Notes under the pieces: model-generated
Database searches by the model: none
Seen by the model: the letters and a program-made list of their open reading frames with translations, nothing else
Told to the model about the DNA's origin: nothing
Source of the DNA: Verrucomicrobiales bacterium
Lineage (GTDB): Bacteria > Verrucomicrobiota > Verrucomicrobiia > Verrucomicrobiales > DEV007
Assembly: GCA_029213065.1 (NCBI GenBank)
Contig: JARGPH010000029.1
Coordinates: 16,185 to 80,184, forward strand
Direction: 5' to 3'
DNA length: 64,000 bases
Shown: positions 17,477 through 25,951 of the stretch, one piece after another
Layout of the letters: every line of letters begins with the position of its first letter
Position numbering within the stretch: position 1 is the stretch's first letter
Made by a program: the position numbers and the translations under genes

Positions 17477-18952
17477 TCAGGAGGGAATTTCGGAGAGTGG
17501 TGATGGCGATCGGCCCACGAAGATCAGGTCGAGATTCTCCGTTTCAAAAAGTTTTCTCCAGGCGGCTTCGCGTTCGATGCGTCGTTTCCCGGCGTCGGGG
17601 AGAAAGGTGAGCTTCTCATCGTAGCTTTCGGGATCAATGAGTGCCCACTTAACGGGGCTGTTTCCAACAGGGTTGGGTGCATGACCTGACAGGGTTTGAT
17701 AGACCGCGAGATGGGTTTCTTTCTCCGGAGTCGACGCGAGCGAGTAGAGGGGGACCAGAGTGCTGCCATCGGGGGCATCGGTCAGGGTGAATTCCTCCTC
17801 TTCTCCAAAAGTGATCGGGGGATTCCACGAAATCTTGAGCGGCTTCTCGAATTGATCTTCGAGCGCCCGAATCGCGAGACGCTTTCTCGCATCGGTTGGA
17901 TCAAGTCCGTAGGGCACGATGTGAACATCGATCGAGTGCCCCGTGGAAATCGCCAACAAATGCTCATAGTAATGGCTTGAGACGTCACGGAAAGGAAGCG
18001 ACCTGGCTAGGGCGCTCGCTTTAATTCGCCAGACCAGTGAGAAAATGAATCTCGGAATGATGACAAACAATCCAATTGTGATCGCATACCAGTGAATCCA
18101 GCGGGCGGCGTTCTGACCGGCGACTTCTGCCCCACCGCTCATGCGGATCGTATCGAGCTCTTCGACAGAAGGGATTGCGCCTCCGCTGATGGCTGTGGCT
18201 GGACCGAGAACGGTTTGGAGGATGGGGCGGAGCTGGCTGCTCGTTTCAAAAAAGGTGCTTTCCCAAACCGCGGTGTATTCATTGGCGAGTCCTTTCACAT
18301 ACATCCCCGCTATGGCCCCGGCGGCGAGAATCAGGGCCGTGGTGTGGAGGAGCGATTTCAATCGTGCCCCCATGATCGGAGCAGTGATCTGCCTCCATCG
18401 CTTTTCAAAAATCGTCTCACTGCCCGCGAGCGTTTTCTGATCTTCTTTCTCAATCTTTCCGTGTTCGCTTCGAGACGGTTGCATCATTCCGATGAGCCAG
18501 TCGACCCAGCTGTCGCTGAACAGTTTGTCCCGCGAACGGAAAAAGAGGATGATCTCGCGGATGTAAACGAGCAGGCTCCAGAAAATGATTCCGAGAAGGG
18601 GAAAGGAGAGAATGTTAATGCGTCTTTCAGGCCCCAGTTCGTTGGTGAGAAAGCCGATCACCGCGGCGATGAGGCCGAGGGCGAGGGTGAGAATTCCGAA
18701 CCGGTGATTCGAGGCGACGGTTTGGGTCCAGCGCGCCGCCTCGGGGTGGCGGGCGGCGAGACGAACGAGAAGTGAATCGGCCCGCTTTTCGAGAAAGGCG
18801 TTTTCGATGACTGAGCCTGAATTTTTCTCGAGCGGTGCCCCGGCCAGTTCAGCGGCGCTGCTTTTGTCGGCGGGGGAAAGGAGAAGATCGGCTTCGTCGG
18901 CTTCCTCGACCGCCTGCAACATCATGATTTTCCTGACGGCTTCCGGCTTCAT
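17477..18952 (-). CDS. DUF2868 family membrane protein
   Basis: The product is 491 residues. It has four clear transmembrane segments: around FGILTLALGLIAAVIGF, FPLLGIIFWSLLVYI, LLHTTALILAAGAIAGMYV and WYAITIGLFVIIPRFIFSLV. A soluble C-terminal part of about 190 residues follows, containing HIVPYGLDPTD. This fits DUF2868, a family of unknown role that pairs with DUF3482 GTPases, as it does here with a one-base gap. RuvC starts five bases upstream, so this looks translationally linked to the repair operon. Confidence 0.83.
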   Translation of the reverse strand: MKPEAVRKIMMLQAVEEADEADLLLSPADKSSAAELAGAPLEKNSGSVIENAFLEKRADSLLVRLAARHPEAARWTQTVASNHRFGILTLALGLIAAVIGFLTNELGPERRINILSFPLLGIIFWSLLVYIREIILFFRSRDKLFSDSWVDWLIGMMQPSRSEHGKIEKEDQKTLAGSETIFEKRWRQITAPIMGARLKSLLHTTALILAAGAIAGMYVKGLANEYTAVWESTFFETSSQLRPILQTVLGPATAISGGAIPSVEELDTIRMSGGAEVAGQNAARWIHWYAITIGLFVIIPRFIFSLVWRIKASALARSLPFRDVSSHYYEHLLAISTGHSIDVHIVPYGLDPTDARKRLAIRALEDQFEKPLKISWNPPITFGEEEEFTLTDAPDGSTLVPLYSLASTPEKETHLAVYQTLSGHAPNPVGNSPVKWALIDPESYDEKLTFLPDAGKRRIEREAAWRKLFETENLDLIFVGRSPSPLSEIPS

Positions 18953-18956
18953 GCGA

Positions 18957-19481
18957 TTAGAGGGCGACCGGTTGATCCTTGATTCCGACGGGGCGGTTTG
19001 AGTGGCTCGCGTAAAGATGGGCCATCCCTATGGCGAGCGCATCAGCGGCGTCTGCGGGTGGTGTTTCGGTCAGGCCGAGAAGGGCACGCATCATGAAAGC
19101 GACCTGCTGCTTGTCGGCTGATCCTTTGCCGACGACAGCTTGTTTAACCCGTTTCGGGGCATACTCGAAAATTTCCATACCGTGTTCCGCCGCGGCGATG
19201 AGGGCCGCGCCGCGTGCCGCACCCATCGTGATCGCGGTTTTGTAGCTCTGCACGAAGATGACACCTTCCACCGCGCAGACTTCGGGGGAATGCGCTTTGA
19301 TGACGTCGTTGAGTTGCTCGCGGATCGCAACGAGGCAGCCGGATTGACGCAGGTTTCTCTTGTTCGAGATCGTCCCGTAGCAAAGCGCGCGATGGAGCGG
19401 CTTCCCGGTGGGTGAACGCGTCTCCTCAATCACCGCGAAACCGGTGTTCCGCAGAGCGGGGTCGATGGCAAGGACACGCAC
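18957..19481 (-). CDS. ruvC: Holliday junction resolvase RuvC
   Basis: The product is 174 residues, normal length. Catalytic acids are Asp7 (AIDPALRNTGFA), Glu72 (AVEGVIF) and Asp144/Asp147 (DAADALAIGMAH). The basic GKGSADKQQV region contacts DNA. It cleaves four-way junctions with RuvAB. It follows a SurA-like gene by 33 bases and precedes the DUF2868 gene by four bases on the minus strand. The ruvA and ruvB genes are not in the window. Confidence 0.96.
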   Translation of the reverse strand: MRVLAIDPALRNTGFAVIEETRSPTGKPLHRALCYGTISNKRNLRQSGCLVAIREQLNDVIKAHSPEVCAVEGVIFVQSYKTAITMGAARGAALIAAAEHGMEIFEYAPKRVKQAVVGKGSADKQQVAFMMRALLGLTETPPADAADALAIGMAHLYASHSNRPVGIKDQPVAL

Positions 19482-19514
19482 GAAAAGAAGAGGGTGGAAG
19501 GACCGGGGTGGATT

Positions 19515-20531
19515 CTATTCGTAAATGCGGACGTTGGCGTCACGGCGAAGTTTTGCGAGCCAGACATCGAGTTTCTTGTCCCGCTTTTCGGCGGTAAGCT
19601 TCTGGTCGACTTTGTCTTCCAGCTCTTCAAAAGAAGGAACGGATTTGCCAACCCTTTCCTCAACATACAGAATCCGCCAGTGAGAGCCCATGTCGAGCGC
19701 GGGGCTCATTTGTCCCGGTGGCAACTGGTAGGCGAGATCGTGGAGACCCTGCGCGAGTGTTCCCGATTTCCCGAGAACGCCGACATAGCCGCCTTTGGAG
19801 GCAAAGCTGTCATCTGAATACTTCTTGGCGACGGAACTGAAGCTGGAACCGCTCTTGAGTGAGGACTTCACCTTTTCCATGATCGCTTTTTGGTCGGCCT
19901 CGCTGCTTGTCGGAGTTTGTTTCGGAATGGAGAGCATTCTCACTTTCGGCTGACCGGCAGAGGCAAAGTCACCTTTGATTTCGTTGTAAATCCGCTTTTT
20001 CTCCCAGGGGGTGTTTGGAATGACCTGATCGCCTCCGTGACGCGAACGAAGTGCCTGAATCGCGATCTGATCGCGCTGAACGTCGCGGAAGGAGGCAATG
20101 GTCATGCCGCTCTTATTCAGCTCGGCGAGGAACTTGTCGCGATCTCCGCCGAAGCGCGTCGCGATAAACTGGTTCACCGACTCATCTACGAAATTGTCTT
20201 TAATCTCTCCGCCCAGCTTCTTGAACTCGCTGAGAATGAGATTCCGGTCGATGAGGTCATCAAGAGCCTGCTCTTCCATCTTGCGAATTTCGCGTTCGGC
20301 CTCGGCCCGGCCCACCATGCCGTTGTTGCCCATGAGCCAGACCCGCACTTGCGTCTGCACCGCTTGATCGACCATCGATTGTGTGATCGGTTCGCCGTTT
20401 ACAACTGCCTTAATCGCATTGAGAACGACAGGCTTCGCGCAAGCAACCGCGACGAGCCCGAAGAAAACGGCTGTTATCGAGGTGAGCGCGACGATTCGAG
20501 GGCGTGAGAATGATTTTTCAGAAAAGATCAT
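19515..20531 (-). CDS. SurA-like periplasmic peptidyl-prolyl isomerase
   Basis: The product is 338 residues. A signal sequence covers residues 13-32. A SurA N-domain-like helical part follows (AVVNGEPITQSMVDQAV; LDDLIDRNLILSEFKKLGG). One parvulin/PPIC domain lies at about residues 190-290 (SSFSSVAKKYSDDSFASKGG, GVLGKSGTL, LPPGQMSPALD). E. coli SurA has two such domains; this shorter form has one. It likely assists outer-membrane protein folding. It lies between mfd and ruvC on the minus strand, 56 bases after mfd. Confidence 0.9.
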   Translation of the reverse strand: MIFSEKSFSRPRIVALTSITAVFFGLVAVACAKPVVLNAIKAVVNGEPITQSMVDQAVQTQVRVWLMGNNGMVGRAEAEREIRKMEEQALDDLIDRNLILSEFKKLGGEIKDNFVDESVNQFIATRFGGDRDKFLAELNKSGMTIASFRDVQRDQIAIQALRSRHGGDQVIPNTPWEKKRIYNEIKGDFASAGQPKVRMLSIPKQTPTSSEADQKAIMEKVKSSLKSGSSFSSVAKKYSDDSFASKGGYVGVLGKSGTLAQGLHDLAYQLPPGQMSPALDMGSHWRILYVEERVGKSVPSFEELEDKVDQKLTAEKRDKKLDVWLAKLRRDANVRIYE

Positions 20532-20587
20532 GTCGTTAAAGATAGTGGAAATTGGAAGGAAAGCGAAGCGTTATCCCGCAACCTTGC

Positions 20588-23500
20588 TCACAGATCGAGC
20601 ACCCAATCCAGGGCCGACTCCAGCAGTTCCTCCTCGTCGTCCCCTATTAAACGGGGGAACTTGCCGTTTATTTGCACGTATTTCCCGTTTTTTGTGAGCT
20701 TCAACTTCTCGTCCTGGATCTCGATGGCGGAGCATCCTTTCAAGGCGGCGCGTATCTTGATCTCGGTGCTCATGAGCAAATGTTCGACTGCAGGAGGCAG
20801 CTTTCCGAAGCGATCGCTCCAGTTCTCACGGAGCAATTCCAGCTCTTTGACCTCGCTGGCTTCCGCCAATTCCCGGTAAGCGGTGATGCGGAGACGCGCT
20901 TCGGGCATGTATTCGGCCGGGACGTAGGCGGGGAGGCTGCCGTCGGGAGCCTGCGTGTACTGGGCCTCATTTGTGCAGAGAAAGTCGATGTGGACCGACA
21001 TATCAATCCGGTCGCCGGCAGGTTCACCCTTCAGTTTCGAGACCGATTGCTTGAGGAGTTGGCAGTACAGGTCGAATCCAATCGCGGCGATGTGCCCGCT
21101 CTGCTGGGTTCCGAGGAGGTTTCCGGCGCCGCGTATCTCGAGATCCCGCATCGCGATTTTGAAGCCCGCTCCCAGAGACGAGTATTGCTTGATCGCATTG
21201 ATACGCTTTCGTGAGTCGCCCACCGTGAGCATGTCCGGCGGCAGCATCAAATAGGCGTAGGCCCTGCGGTCCGCCCGGCCAACCCGTCCCCGGATCTGAT
21301 AGAGGTCGGCGAGCCCGAAGCGGTCGGCGCGGTCGATGATAATGGTGTTCGCGTTGGGGATATCGACCCCGCTCTCGATAATGGTGGTGCAGACGAGCAC
21401 GTCAAAATCATGACGAATGAAACGCTTCATGACGTCTTCAAGCTCTTCATCACCCATTTGCCCGTGCCCGACCTCGACGCGGATCCCCGGGACAAGCCCC
21501 TCGAGGCGGCGCTTCATCCCGCGAATCGATTTAACCCGGTTGTGGAGAAAAAAGACCTGTCCCTGCCTTGCCAGTTCCTTCTCAAGGGCGGAGCGAATGA
21601 TCTTTTCGTCGTAGGGGCAGACCGTTGTCGCGACGGGGCGCCGGTTCGGGGGAGGGGTGTCGATCACTGACATTTCCCGCACCCCCATCATCGAGAGGTA
21701 GAGGGTTCGCGGAATCGGCGTCGCCGAAAGGGTGAGGACATCGACGAAGCGCCACATTTCTTTGAAGCGCTCTTTGTGCTTCACCCCGAAGCGTTGCTCC
21801 TCATCGACGACGACGAGACCGAGGTCCTTGAAATCGACATCCTTCGAAATGATGCGGTGTGTCCCGATCACGATATCGACGCTGCCGAGAGCCATTTTTT
21901 CGAGCGTCTTCCGCTGTTCCGCTGCGGAGCGGTAGCGGCTCAGGGTTTCGATGGTGACCGGAAAATCCGACATCCTTTCCCGGAAATTCTGGAAGTGCTG
22001 CTCTGCAAGAACTGTGGTCGGAGCGAGGATTGCGACCTGTTTTCCCGACATCACCGCTTTGAACGCCGCCCGGATCGCTACCTCCGTTTTGCCAAACCCG
22101 ACGTCCCCGCAAATGAGGCGGTCCATGGGGCGATCGCTCTCCATATCGTGCTTGGCGTCTTCGATGGCCCGCAGCTGATCCGGGGTTTCCTTGTAGATGA
22201 AGGCATTCTCGAATTCCCACTGCCACTTGTTGTCCGCCGGATGCGCGAAACCGCGATGCGACTCCCGTTCCGCCTGAATCGAGAGGAGGCGGGCCGCGTA
22301 GTCCATGATCGAATTCTCCGCGTTCTTGCGGAGCTTCGACCAGCGCTTGTCCCCGAGGCGGGAGAGCTTCGGGGCCTTTTTCCCGGATCCGATGTAGCGG
22401 GAAACGAGGTGCGCCTGATCCAACGGGACGTAGAGCCGGGCCTGTTCGTCGTATTCGATTTCGAGAACTTCCTGGCTTCCCTCCGGCGTATCGCGCGACT
22501 TGATGCCACGGAATTTTCCAATCCCGTAGTCGATGTGGACGACGAGATCGCCATAGTTGTATTCCCTCAGGCTGCTGACCTGCTGGGCGGTCTGGCGCTC
22601 CTTCGCAAGCTTGTAACGACGTCGCCCCCGCTGGTTCTGGTAGCGTCCGAAAATCTCAGCATCACTGAGCACCGCCACTCTCGCCTCCGGAATCGTAAAG
22701 CCACGGCTCAGGGTTCCGCTCATCGGCTGGAGAAAACCGTCATCCCAGGCGTTCTCAAGAACCAACTCGGTGAAACGTTCTTTCTCCCCGTCGGAATGAA
22801 ACGCCATCAGGACGGTCCATTTCTCCTTTTTCCATTCGTTGAGCTGACGCGAAAATTCCTCGCGACGGGTCTCCTGCAAAATGAAATCACCCGCCCCGAA
22901 TTCCCCGAGAGGGTTTTCAAAACAGGCCCCGGAAAAATCTTCGGCTCCTTCCTGTTTTTTGAGGACACCGTTTCCAACCGAAACACTCGCCAGCTCCGTA
23001 TCGCAATCGACCGAGATGATGAGGTCATTCTCCCCGATGTAGTCGGAGATATGACCGGTGTGCTCCAGGTTCGCTTCGCTCAGAAGAATTTCGCAGCTGT
23101 CCACTTTTCCAATCGAGGTCTGCGCATCGACGTCGAATTCGCGGATCGACTCGATCTCGAGATCAAACAACTCGATCCGCACCGGGTGGAGCGCTTGCCA
23201 CGAGAAAATATCGATGATCCCCCCGCGTAATGCGAACTGGCCCCGTTGAAACACCTGCGGCTCCTTTTCGTAGCCGGCCTCTTCGAGGATCGTGGCAAAG
23301 GAATCCAAATCCAGTTCGCCCCCTGTTTTGATCACTTCCGCCTGACGCGTCAGCGAGCCCGGGGGAGGTGCGTTCTCTTCGAGCGAATCGACTGTCAAGA
23401 CGATCGAGGCTGAGCCGCCATCGTCGAGCATCTCGTGGAGTTCTTTTAAAACGGCAAGCCGCTCTGCAGCCGATTCCGGATCGGGAAGGCTCTCCTCAAA

Positions 23501-23848
23501 GCCCGCCCACTCGTATTCGGGGAGAAAAAGCGCCTCCTGGCCCCAGACCCCGAGCTCCGATTGCATCACTTCCTGAGCCTTCACCTGAGAGCAGACCACC
23601 CAGATCGCCGAATCGAGATTGCCCGCTTCCCGCCAGGCCGCCATCGCCGAAGCGACGTAGAGCGGTTGGCCCGCCTCGGCTACATGCTCGAAGAGAGCCG
23701 GGTTCTCCGGTGTCGCGAGAGGGACCGATTGAAACGACGACAGGAGCGTGCCGCTGCGTCGCAATCGCGATGCCAGCGTATCGAGAGCTTCGCTGTCCGT
23801 GAGATTCTTCAAGAGCCCGACGCTACAGGCAAACGACGAATTTCTCAC
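20588..23848 (-). CDS. mfd: Transcription-repair coupling factor Mfd
   Basis: The product is 1086 residues, starting at a GTG, with an in-frame stop a few codons upstream. Mfd pushes stalled RNA polymerase off DNA lesions and recruits UvrA. Domains in order: UvrB-like N-terminal part, the CarD-type RNAP-interacting domain (YNYGDLVVHIDYGIGKFRG), the SF2 helicase with Walker A GDVGFGKTEVA and DEEQ box, the helicase C-terminal domain (QIRGRVGRADRRAYAYL), and the TRCF C-terminal domain. It is the first gene of a five-gene minus-strand run (mfd, surA-like, ruvC, DUF2868, DUF3482). Confidence 0.97.
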   Translation of the reverse strand: MRNSSFACSVGLLKNLTDSEALDTLASRLRRSGTLLSSFQSVPLATPENPALFEHVAEAGQPLYVASAMAAWREAGNLDSAIWVVCSQVKAQEVMQSELGVWGQEALFLPEYEWAGFEESLPDPESAAERLAVLKELHEMLDDGGSASIVLTVDSLEENAPPPGSLTRQAEVIKTGGELDLDSFATILEEAGYEKEPQVFQRGQFALRGGIIDIFSWQALHPVRIELFDLEIESIREFDVDAQTSIGKVDSCEILLSEANLEHTGHISDYIGENDLIISVDCDTELASVSVGNGVLKKQEGAEDFSGACFENPLGEFGAGDFILQETRREEFSRQLNEWKKEKWTVLMAFHSDGEKERFTELVLENAWDDGFLQPMSGTLSRGFTIPEARVAVLSDAEIFGRYQNQRGRRRYKLAKERQTAQQVSSLREYNYGDLVVHIDYGIGKFRGIKSRDTPEGSQEVLEIEYDEQARLYVPLDQAHLVSRYIGSGKKAPKLSRLGDKRWSKLRKNAENSIMDYAARLLSIQAERESHRGFAHPADNKWQWEFENAFIYKETPDQLRAIEDAKHDMESDRPMDRLICGDVGFGKTEVAIRAAFKAVMSGKQVAILAPTTVLAEQHFQNFRERMSDFPVTIETLSRYRSAAEQRKTLEKMALGSVDIVIGTHRIISKDVDFKDLGLVVVDEEQRFGVKHKERFKEMWRFVDVLTLSATPIPRTLYLSMMGVREMSVIDTPPPNRRPVATTVCPYDEKIIRSALEKELARQGQVFFLHNRVKSIRGMKRRLEGLVPGIRVEVGHGQMGDEELEDVMKRFIRHDFDVLVCTTIIESGVDIPNANTIIIDRADRFGLADLYQIRGRVGRADRRAYAYLMLPPDMLTVGDSRKRINAIKQYSSLGAGFKIAMRDLEIRGAGNLLGTQQSGHIAAIGFDLYCQLLKQSVSKLKGEPAGDRIDMSVHIDFLCTNEAQYTQAPDGSLPAYVPAEYMPEARLRITAYRELAEASEVKELELLRENWSDRFGKLPPAVEHLLMSTEIKIRAALKGCSAIEIQDEKLKLTKNGKYVQINGKFPRLIGDDEEELLESALDWVLDL

Positions 23849-23954
23849 CTGGATTTCACTTCCGGAGCCCTAAGCAATCAAATTGTACCTCATTTTTGAG
23901 AATAAATAGTTAATAAGCCTTAATTACCCTTCCTTTTTTATAAAAAATATGATA

Positions 23955-23974
23955 AAATTACACATTTGTAATTT
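23955..23974. promoter_or_regulatory. 8-4-8 inverted repeat between mfd and the zinc-ribbon gene
   Basis: AAATTACA and TGTAATTT are perfect inverted arms separated by CATT, in the AT-rich divergent gap. The size and symmetry are typical of an operator for a dimeric repressor. Confidence 0.45.
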
Positions 23975-23979
23975 CATTC

Positions 23980-24008
23980 TTGCTAAAAATACAAAAAAGC
24001 TCTAATTT
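23980..24008 (+). promoter_or_regulatory. Candidate promoter of the zinc-ribbon gene, possibly leaderless
   Basis: TTGCTA (23980-23985) and TAATTT (24003-24008) are spaced by 17 bases. The ATG at 24017 begins only nine bases after the -10 box, so the transcript could start at or next to the start codon. Confidence 0.35.
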
Positions 24009-24016
24009 TCTACCGC

Positions 24017-24253
24017 ATGGCACAAGAAAACACCGCTTTAGCCGAACGCGCCAAAAGGGCACGTCGCATTGTTAAGAATCCATCACTTTACAAAGTGTGC
24101 ATGGGTTGTGACTCAATCGTGGCTTCCAAGGTAAATATTTGTCCTAACTGCCACGCGTATCGCTTCGAGATCGATTCTGATTTCGTTGTGAACCAGGCAA
24201 AGGCCCTCTCGACACGTGAGCAGAACTCCGTGGTTGCTGAGGATTTGTCCTAG
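24017..24253 (+). CDS. Small zinc-ribbon protein
   Basis: The product is 78 residues. The N-terminus is basic (AERAKRARRIVKN). A zinc ribbon is formed by Cys28-x2-Cys31 and Cys42-x2-Cys45 (CMGC, CPNC), and the C-terminus is acidic/polar. I do not recognise a named family; a role in DNA, RNA or ribosome binding is possible from the basic helix plus ribbon. It is divergent from mfd and lies upstream of tRNA-Tyr. A perfect inverted repeat and a promoter-like pair lie directly upstream. Confidence 0.75.
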   Translation: MAQENTALAERAKRARRIVKNPSLYKVCMGCDSIVASKVNICPNCHAYRFEIDSDFVVNQAKALSTREQNSVVAEDLS

Positions 24254-24376
24254 ATAGATTTTGCCGACAAACGAGTTTCCAATTTAGACGAATTGGGAAA
24301 GAAACTGCTTGCAAAGGCGCTTCAACTCGACATCTTGTCGGCCTTGCTCGAAAGAGCGGAACTCCACGGAGTTTCG

Positions 24377-24457
24377 GGTAGATTCCGGAGCGGTCAAACG
24401 GGGCAGACTGTAAATCTGCTGGCTACGCCTTCGAAGGTTCGAATCCTTCTCTGCCCA
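24377..24457 (+). tRNA. tRNA-Tyr (anticodon GTA)
   Basis: Acceptor arms GGGTAGA (24377-24383) and TCTGCCC (24450-24456) pair with one G-U, and A24457 is the discriminator. The anticodon arm GCAGACT-GTA-AATCTGC has GTA at 24411-24413. A long variable arm and the T-arm GAAGGTTCGAATCCTTC are present, as expected for tRNA-Tyr. CCA is not encoded. A terminator follows. Confidence 0.95.
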
Positions 24458-24471
24458 CTTTCTTTAAAAAA

Positions 24472-24506
24472 GCCTGAGACCGGAACAGCCGGTCTCAGGC
24501 TTTTTT
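24472..24506 (+). terminator. Strong terminator after tRNA-Tyr
   Basis: A perfect 12-bp stem (24472-24483 with 24489-24500) with a five-base loop is followed by six T. A run of A before it may also make it work on the other strand. Confidence 0.9.
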
Positions 24507-24518
24507 ATTGAGGAGTAT

Positions 24519-24556
24519 GGGTAGAGACGACGCGGTTAATCCTTCCCTGCCCACCA
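24519..24556 (+). pseudogene. tRNA-Tyr-like remnant (both ends, no middle)
   Basis: GGGTAGA (24519-24525) equals the tRNA 5' end. The stretch 24538-24554 matches the tRNA 3' end (24442-24458) at 16 of 17 bases and is followed by CCA-like bases. Only 12 bases lie between, so the D, anticodon and variable arms are gone. It reads as a deleted tRNA copy or an attachment-site-like repeat. Confidence 0.4.
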
Positions 24557-24557
24557 T

Positions 24558-24600
24558 TTAAAACGCCTCAGCCGGGAACCACTTGGTTGAGGCGTTTTAA
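24558..24600. terminator. Second hairpin terminator, bidirectional type
   Basis: A perfect 13-bp stem (24558-24570 with 24588-24600) begins with TTAAAACG and ends with CGTTTTAA, giving U-rich ends in both directions. No gene lies between it and the previous terminator except the tRNA-like remnant. Confidence 0.65.
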
Positions 24601-24697
24601 CGTACTGGCAAAGGAAGGGGGTGCACCTCACGGGCGGGTTCTCCCTGGCGAACGGGCTTGAATGCGGGGGCGATTCCGGCGAGGCTGAATCCGTCCT

Positions 24698-25903
24698 ATG
24701 AATCTGCGTCCCCTCATCTTGAGCCTTTCGGTTTTGCTTTCGTCCCCGTTGCTTCAGTCGGAGGATTGGCCGCGCTGGCTCGGGCCGGAAACGAACGGGA
24801 TCAGTGGCGAGGTTCTGCCGGAACAAGTGGATCTGACGAATCGCGTTTGGACGGCAGAGATTGGGATCGGTTTTTCTTCGGTCTCGGTGGCTGGTGGACG
24901 CGTCTATTCCATGGGGCACAGGGATGGTGAGGAAACGGTCTCTTGCCTTTCGGAGGCGGATGGGAGTCTCCTCTGGAGCGATTCGTATGAGGCTGAATTG
25001 ATGCCGAATCTCCATGAGGGAGGCCCCGGTGCGACTCCGACGGTCGATGGCGATCACGTCTACACGATGAGTAAAGACGGTCAGCTGCGGGTCTACGAAG
25101 CCGATTCGGGAGCGCTGGTCTGGAAGAAAGAGATGCCGGCGATTTCAGGGATGCGTGAGATTCCGGAATGGGGCTTCACTGCCTCGCCTTTGATTGAAGG
25201 GGACACGGTGTTCGTCGAAGCCGGGGCCACTTTTGCATTCGACAAAAAGACCGGAGAAGAGCTCTGGCGAAGTGATGACTACCGGCCCGCTTATGGAACA
25301 CCTCAGCTCTTCGAGGCGGATGGCCGGGCGCTTCTCGCTGTTTTGAAAACCGATGGACTGGTCATTCTCGATCCCGCGAACGGGAAGACGCTCGCCTTTT
25401 CGATGTGGCGAACCAGCTTTCAGACCAACTCAACGACCCCTCTTTCGGCCGGCGACGGGCGACTCTTTATTTCCACCGGTTACGATCAGGGATGCGCCTT
25501 GTTCCGTTTTTCAGAAGGGAAACTGAGCAAGCTCTACGAAAATAAAAACATGTGCAATCACATGGGAAACTCGGTCCTGATCGATGGCTGTCTCTATGGG
25601 TTCGATGGCACCGCCCATCGGGGGCGCCCTGTCGAGTTCACCGCGATTGACCTCGAGACGGGGGAGAAAAAATGGCACTTCGAGGATCTGAAATATGGCA
25701 GTGTTATTGCGGCAGGGCAGGATTTGATTGTCTTAACGGAAAGAGGGGAGATTCTGATTGGGCCTGCCACGCCGGCTGGTTTCGAGGCGCGTGTTCGGCA
25801 CTCGATTTTATCAGGGCGTTGCTGGACGCCGCCGGTTCTGGCGAACGGCGTGATCTATGCGCGGAATGCTTCGGGAATGCTCGTCGCGATTCGCGTAAGA
25901 TAG
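24698..25903 (+). CDS. Exported PQQ-type beta-propeller protein
   Basis: The product is 401 residues. A signal peptide (residues 1-22) is followed by WPRWLGPETNGISGE, a motif common at the start of secreted PQQ-like propellers of planctomycetes and verrucomicrobia. Repeated blades with DGxLLW/GxxLWR-type motifs follow (ADGSLLWSDSYE, KKTGEELWRSDDY, LETGEKKWHFED). No cofactor ligands of a true alcohol dehydrogenase are obvious, so it is probably a binding or scaffold protein. It converges with the kinase gene, with a 48-base gap. Confidence 0.88.
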   Translation: MNLRPLILSLSVLLSSPLLQSEDWPRWLGPETNGISGEVLPEQVDLTNRVWTAEIGIGFSSVSVAGGRVYSMGHRDGEETVSCLSEADGSLLWSDSYEAELMPNLHEGGPGATPTVDGDHVYTMSKDGQLRVYEADSGALVWKKEMPAISGMREIPEWGFTASPLIEGDTVFVEAGATFAFDKKTGEELWRSDDYRPAYGTPQLFEADGRALLAVLKTDGLVILDPANGKTLAFSMWRTSFQTNSTTPLSAGDGRLFISTGYDQGCALFRFSEGKLSKLYENKNMCNHMGNSVLIDGCLYGFDGTAHRGRPVEFTAIDLETGEKKWHFEDLKYGSVIAAGQDLIVLTERGEILIGPATPAGFEARVRHSILSGRCWTPPVLANGVIYARNASGMLVAIRVR

Positions 25904-25951
25904 GTATCTTCCCGCAAAAAGGGAGCAAGGGGGGGGCGTTGTTGCGATCGC

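Noticed and set aside
17668..17700. A CCTGACAGGGTT-like match to the short repeat inside the DUF2868 gene.
   Set aside because: The match covers only part of the unit and lies within coding sequence, so chance is likely.
24536..25057. A 173-codon minus-strand frame overlapping the PQQ-propeller start.
   Set aside because: It crosses the second terminator and the propeller start, and is rich in Arg and Pro without a family.
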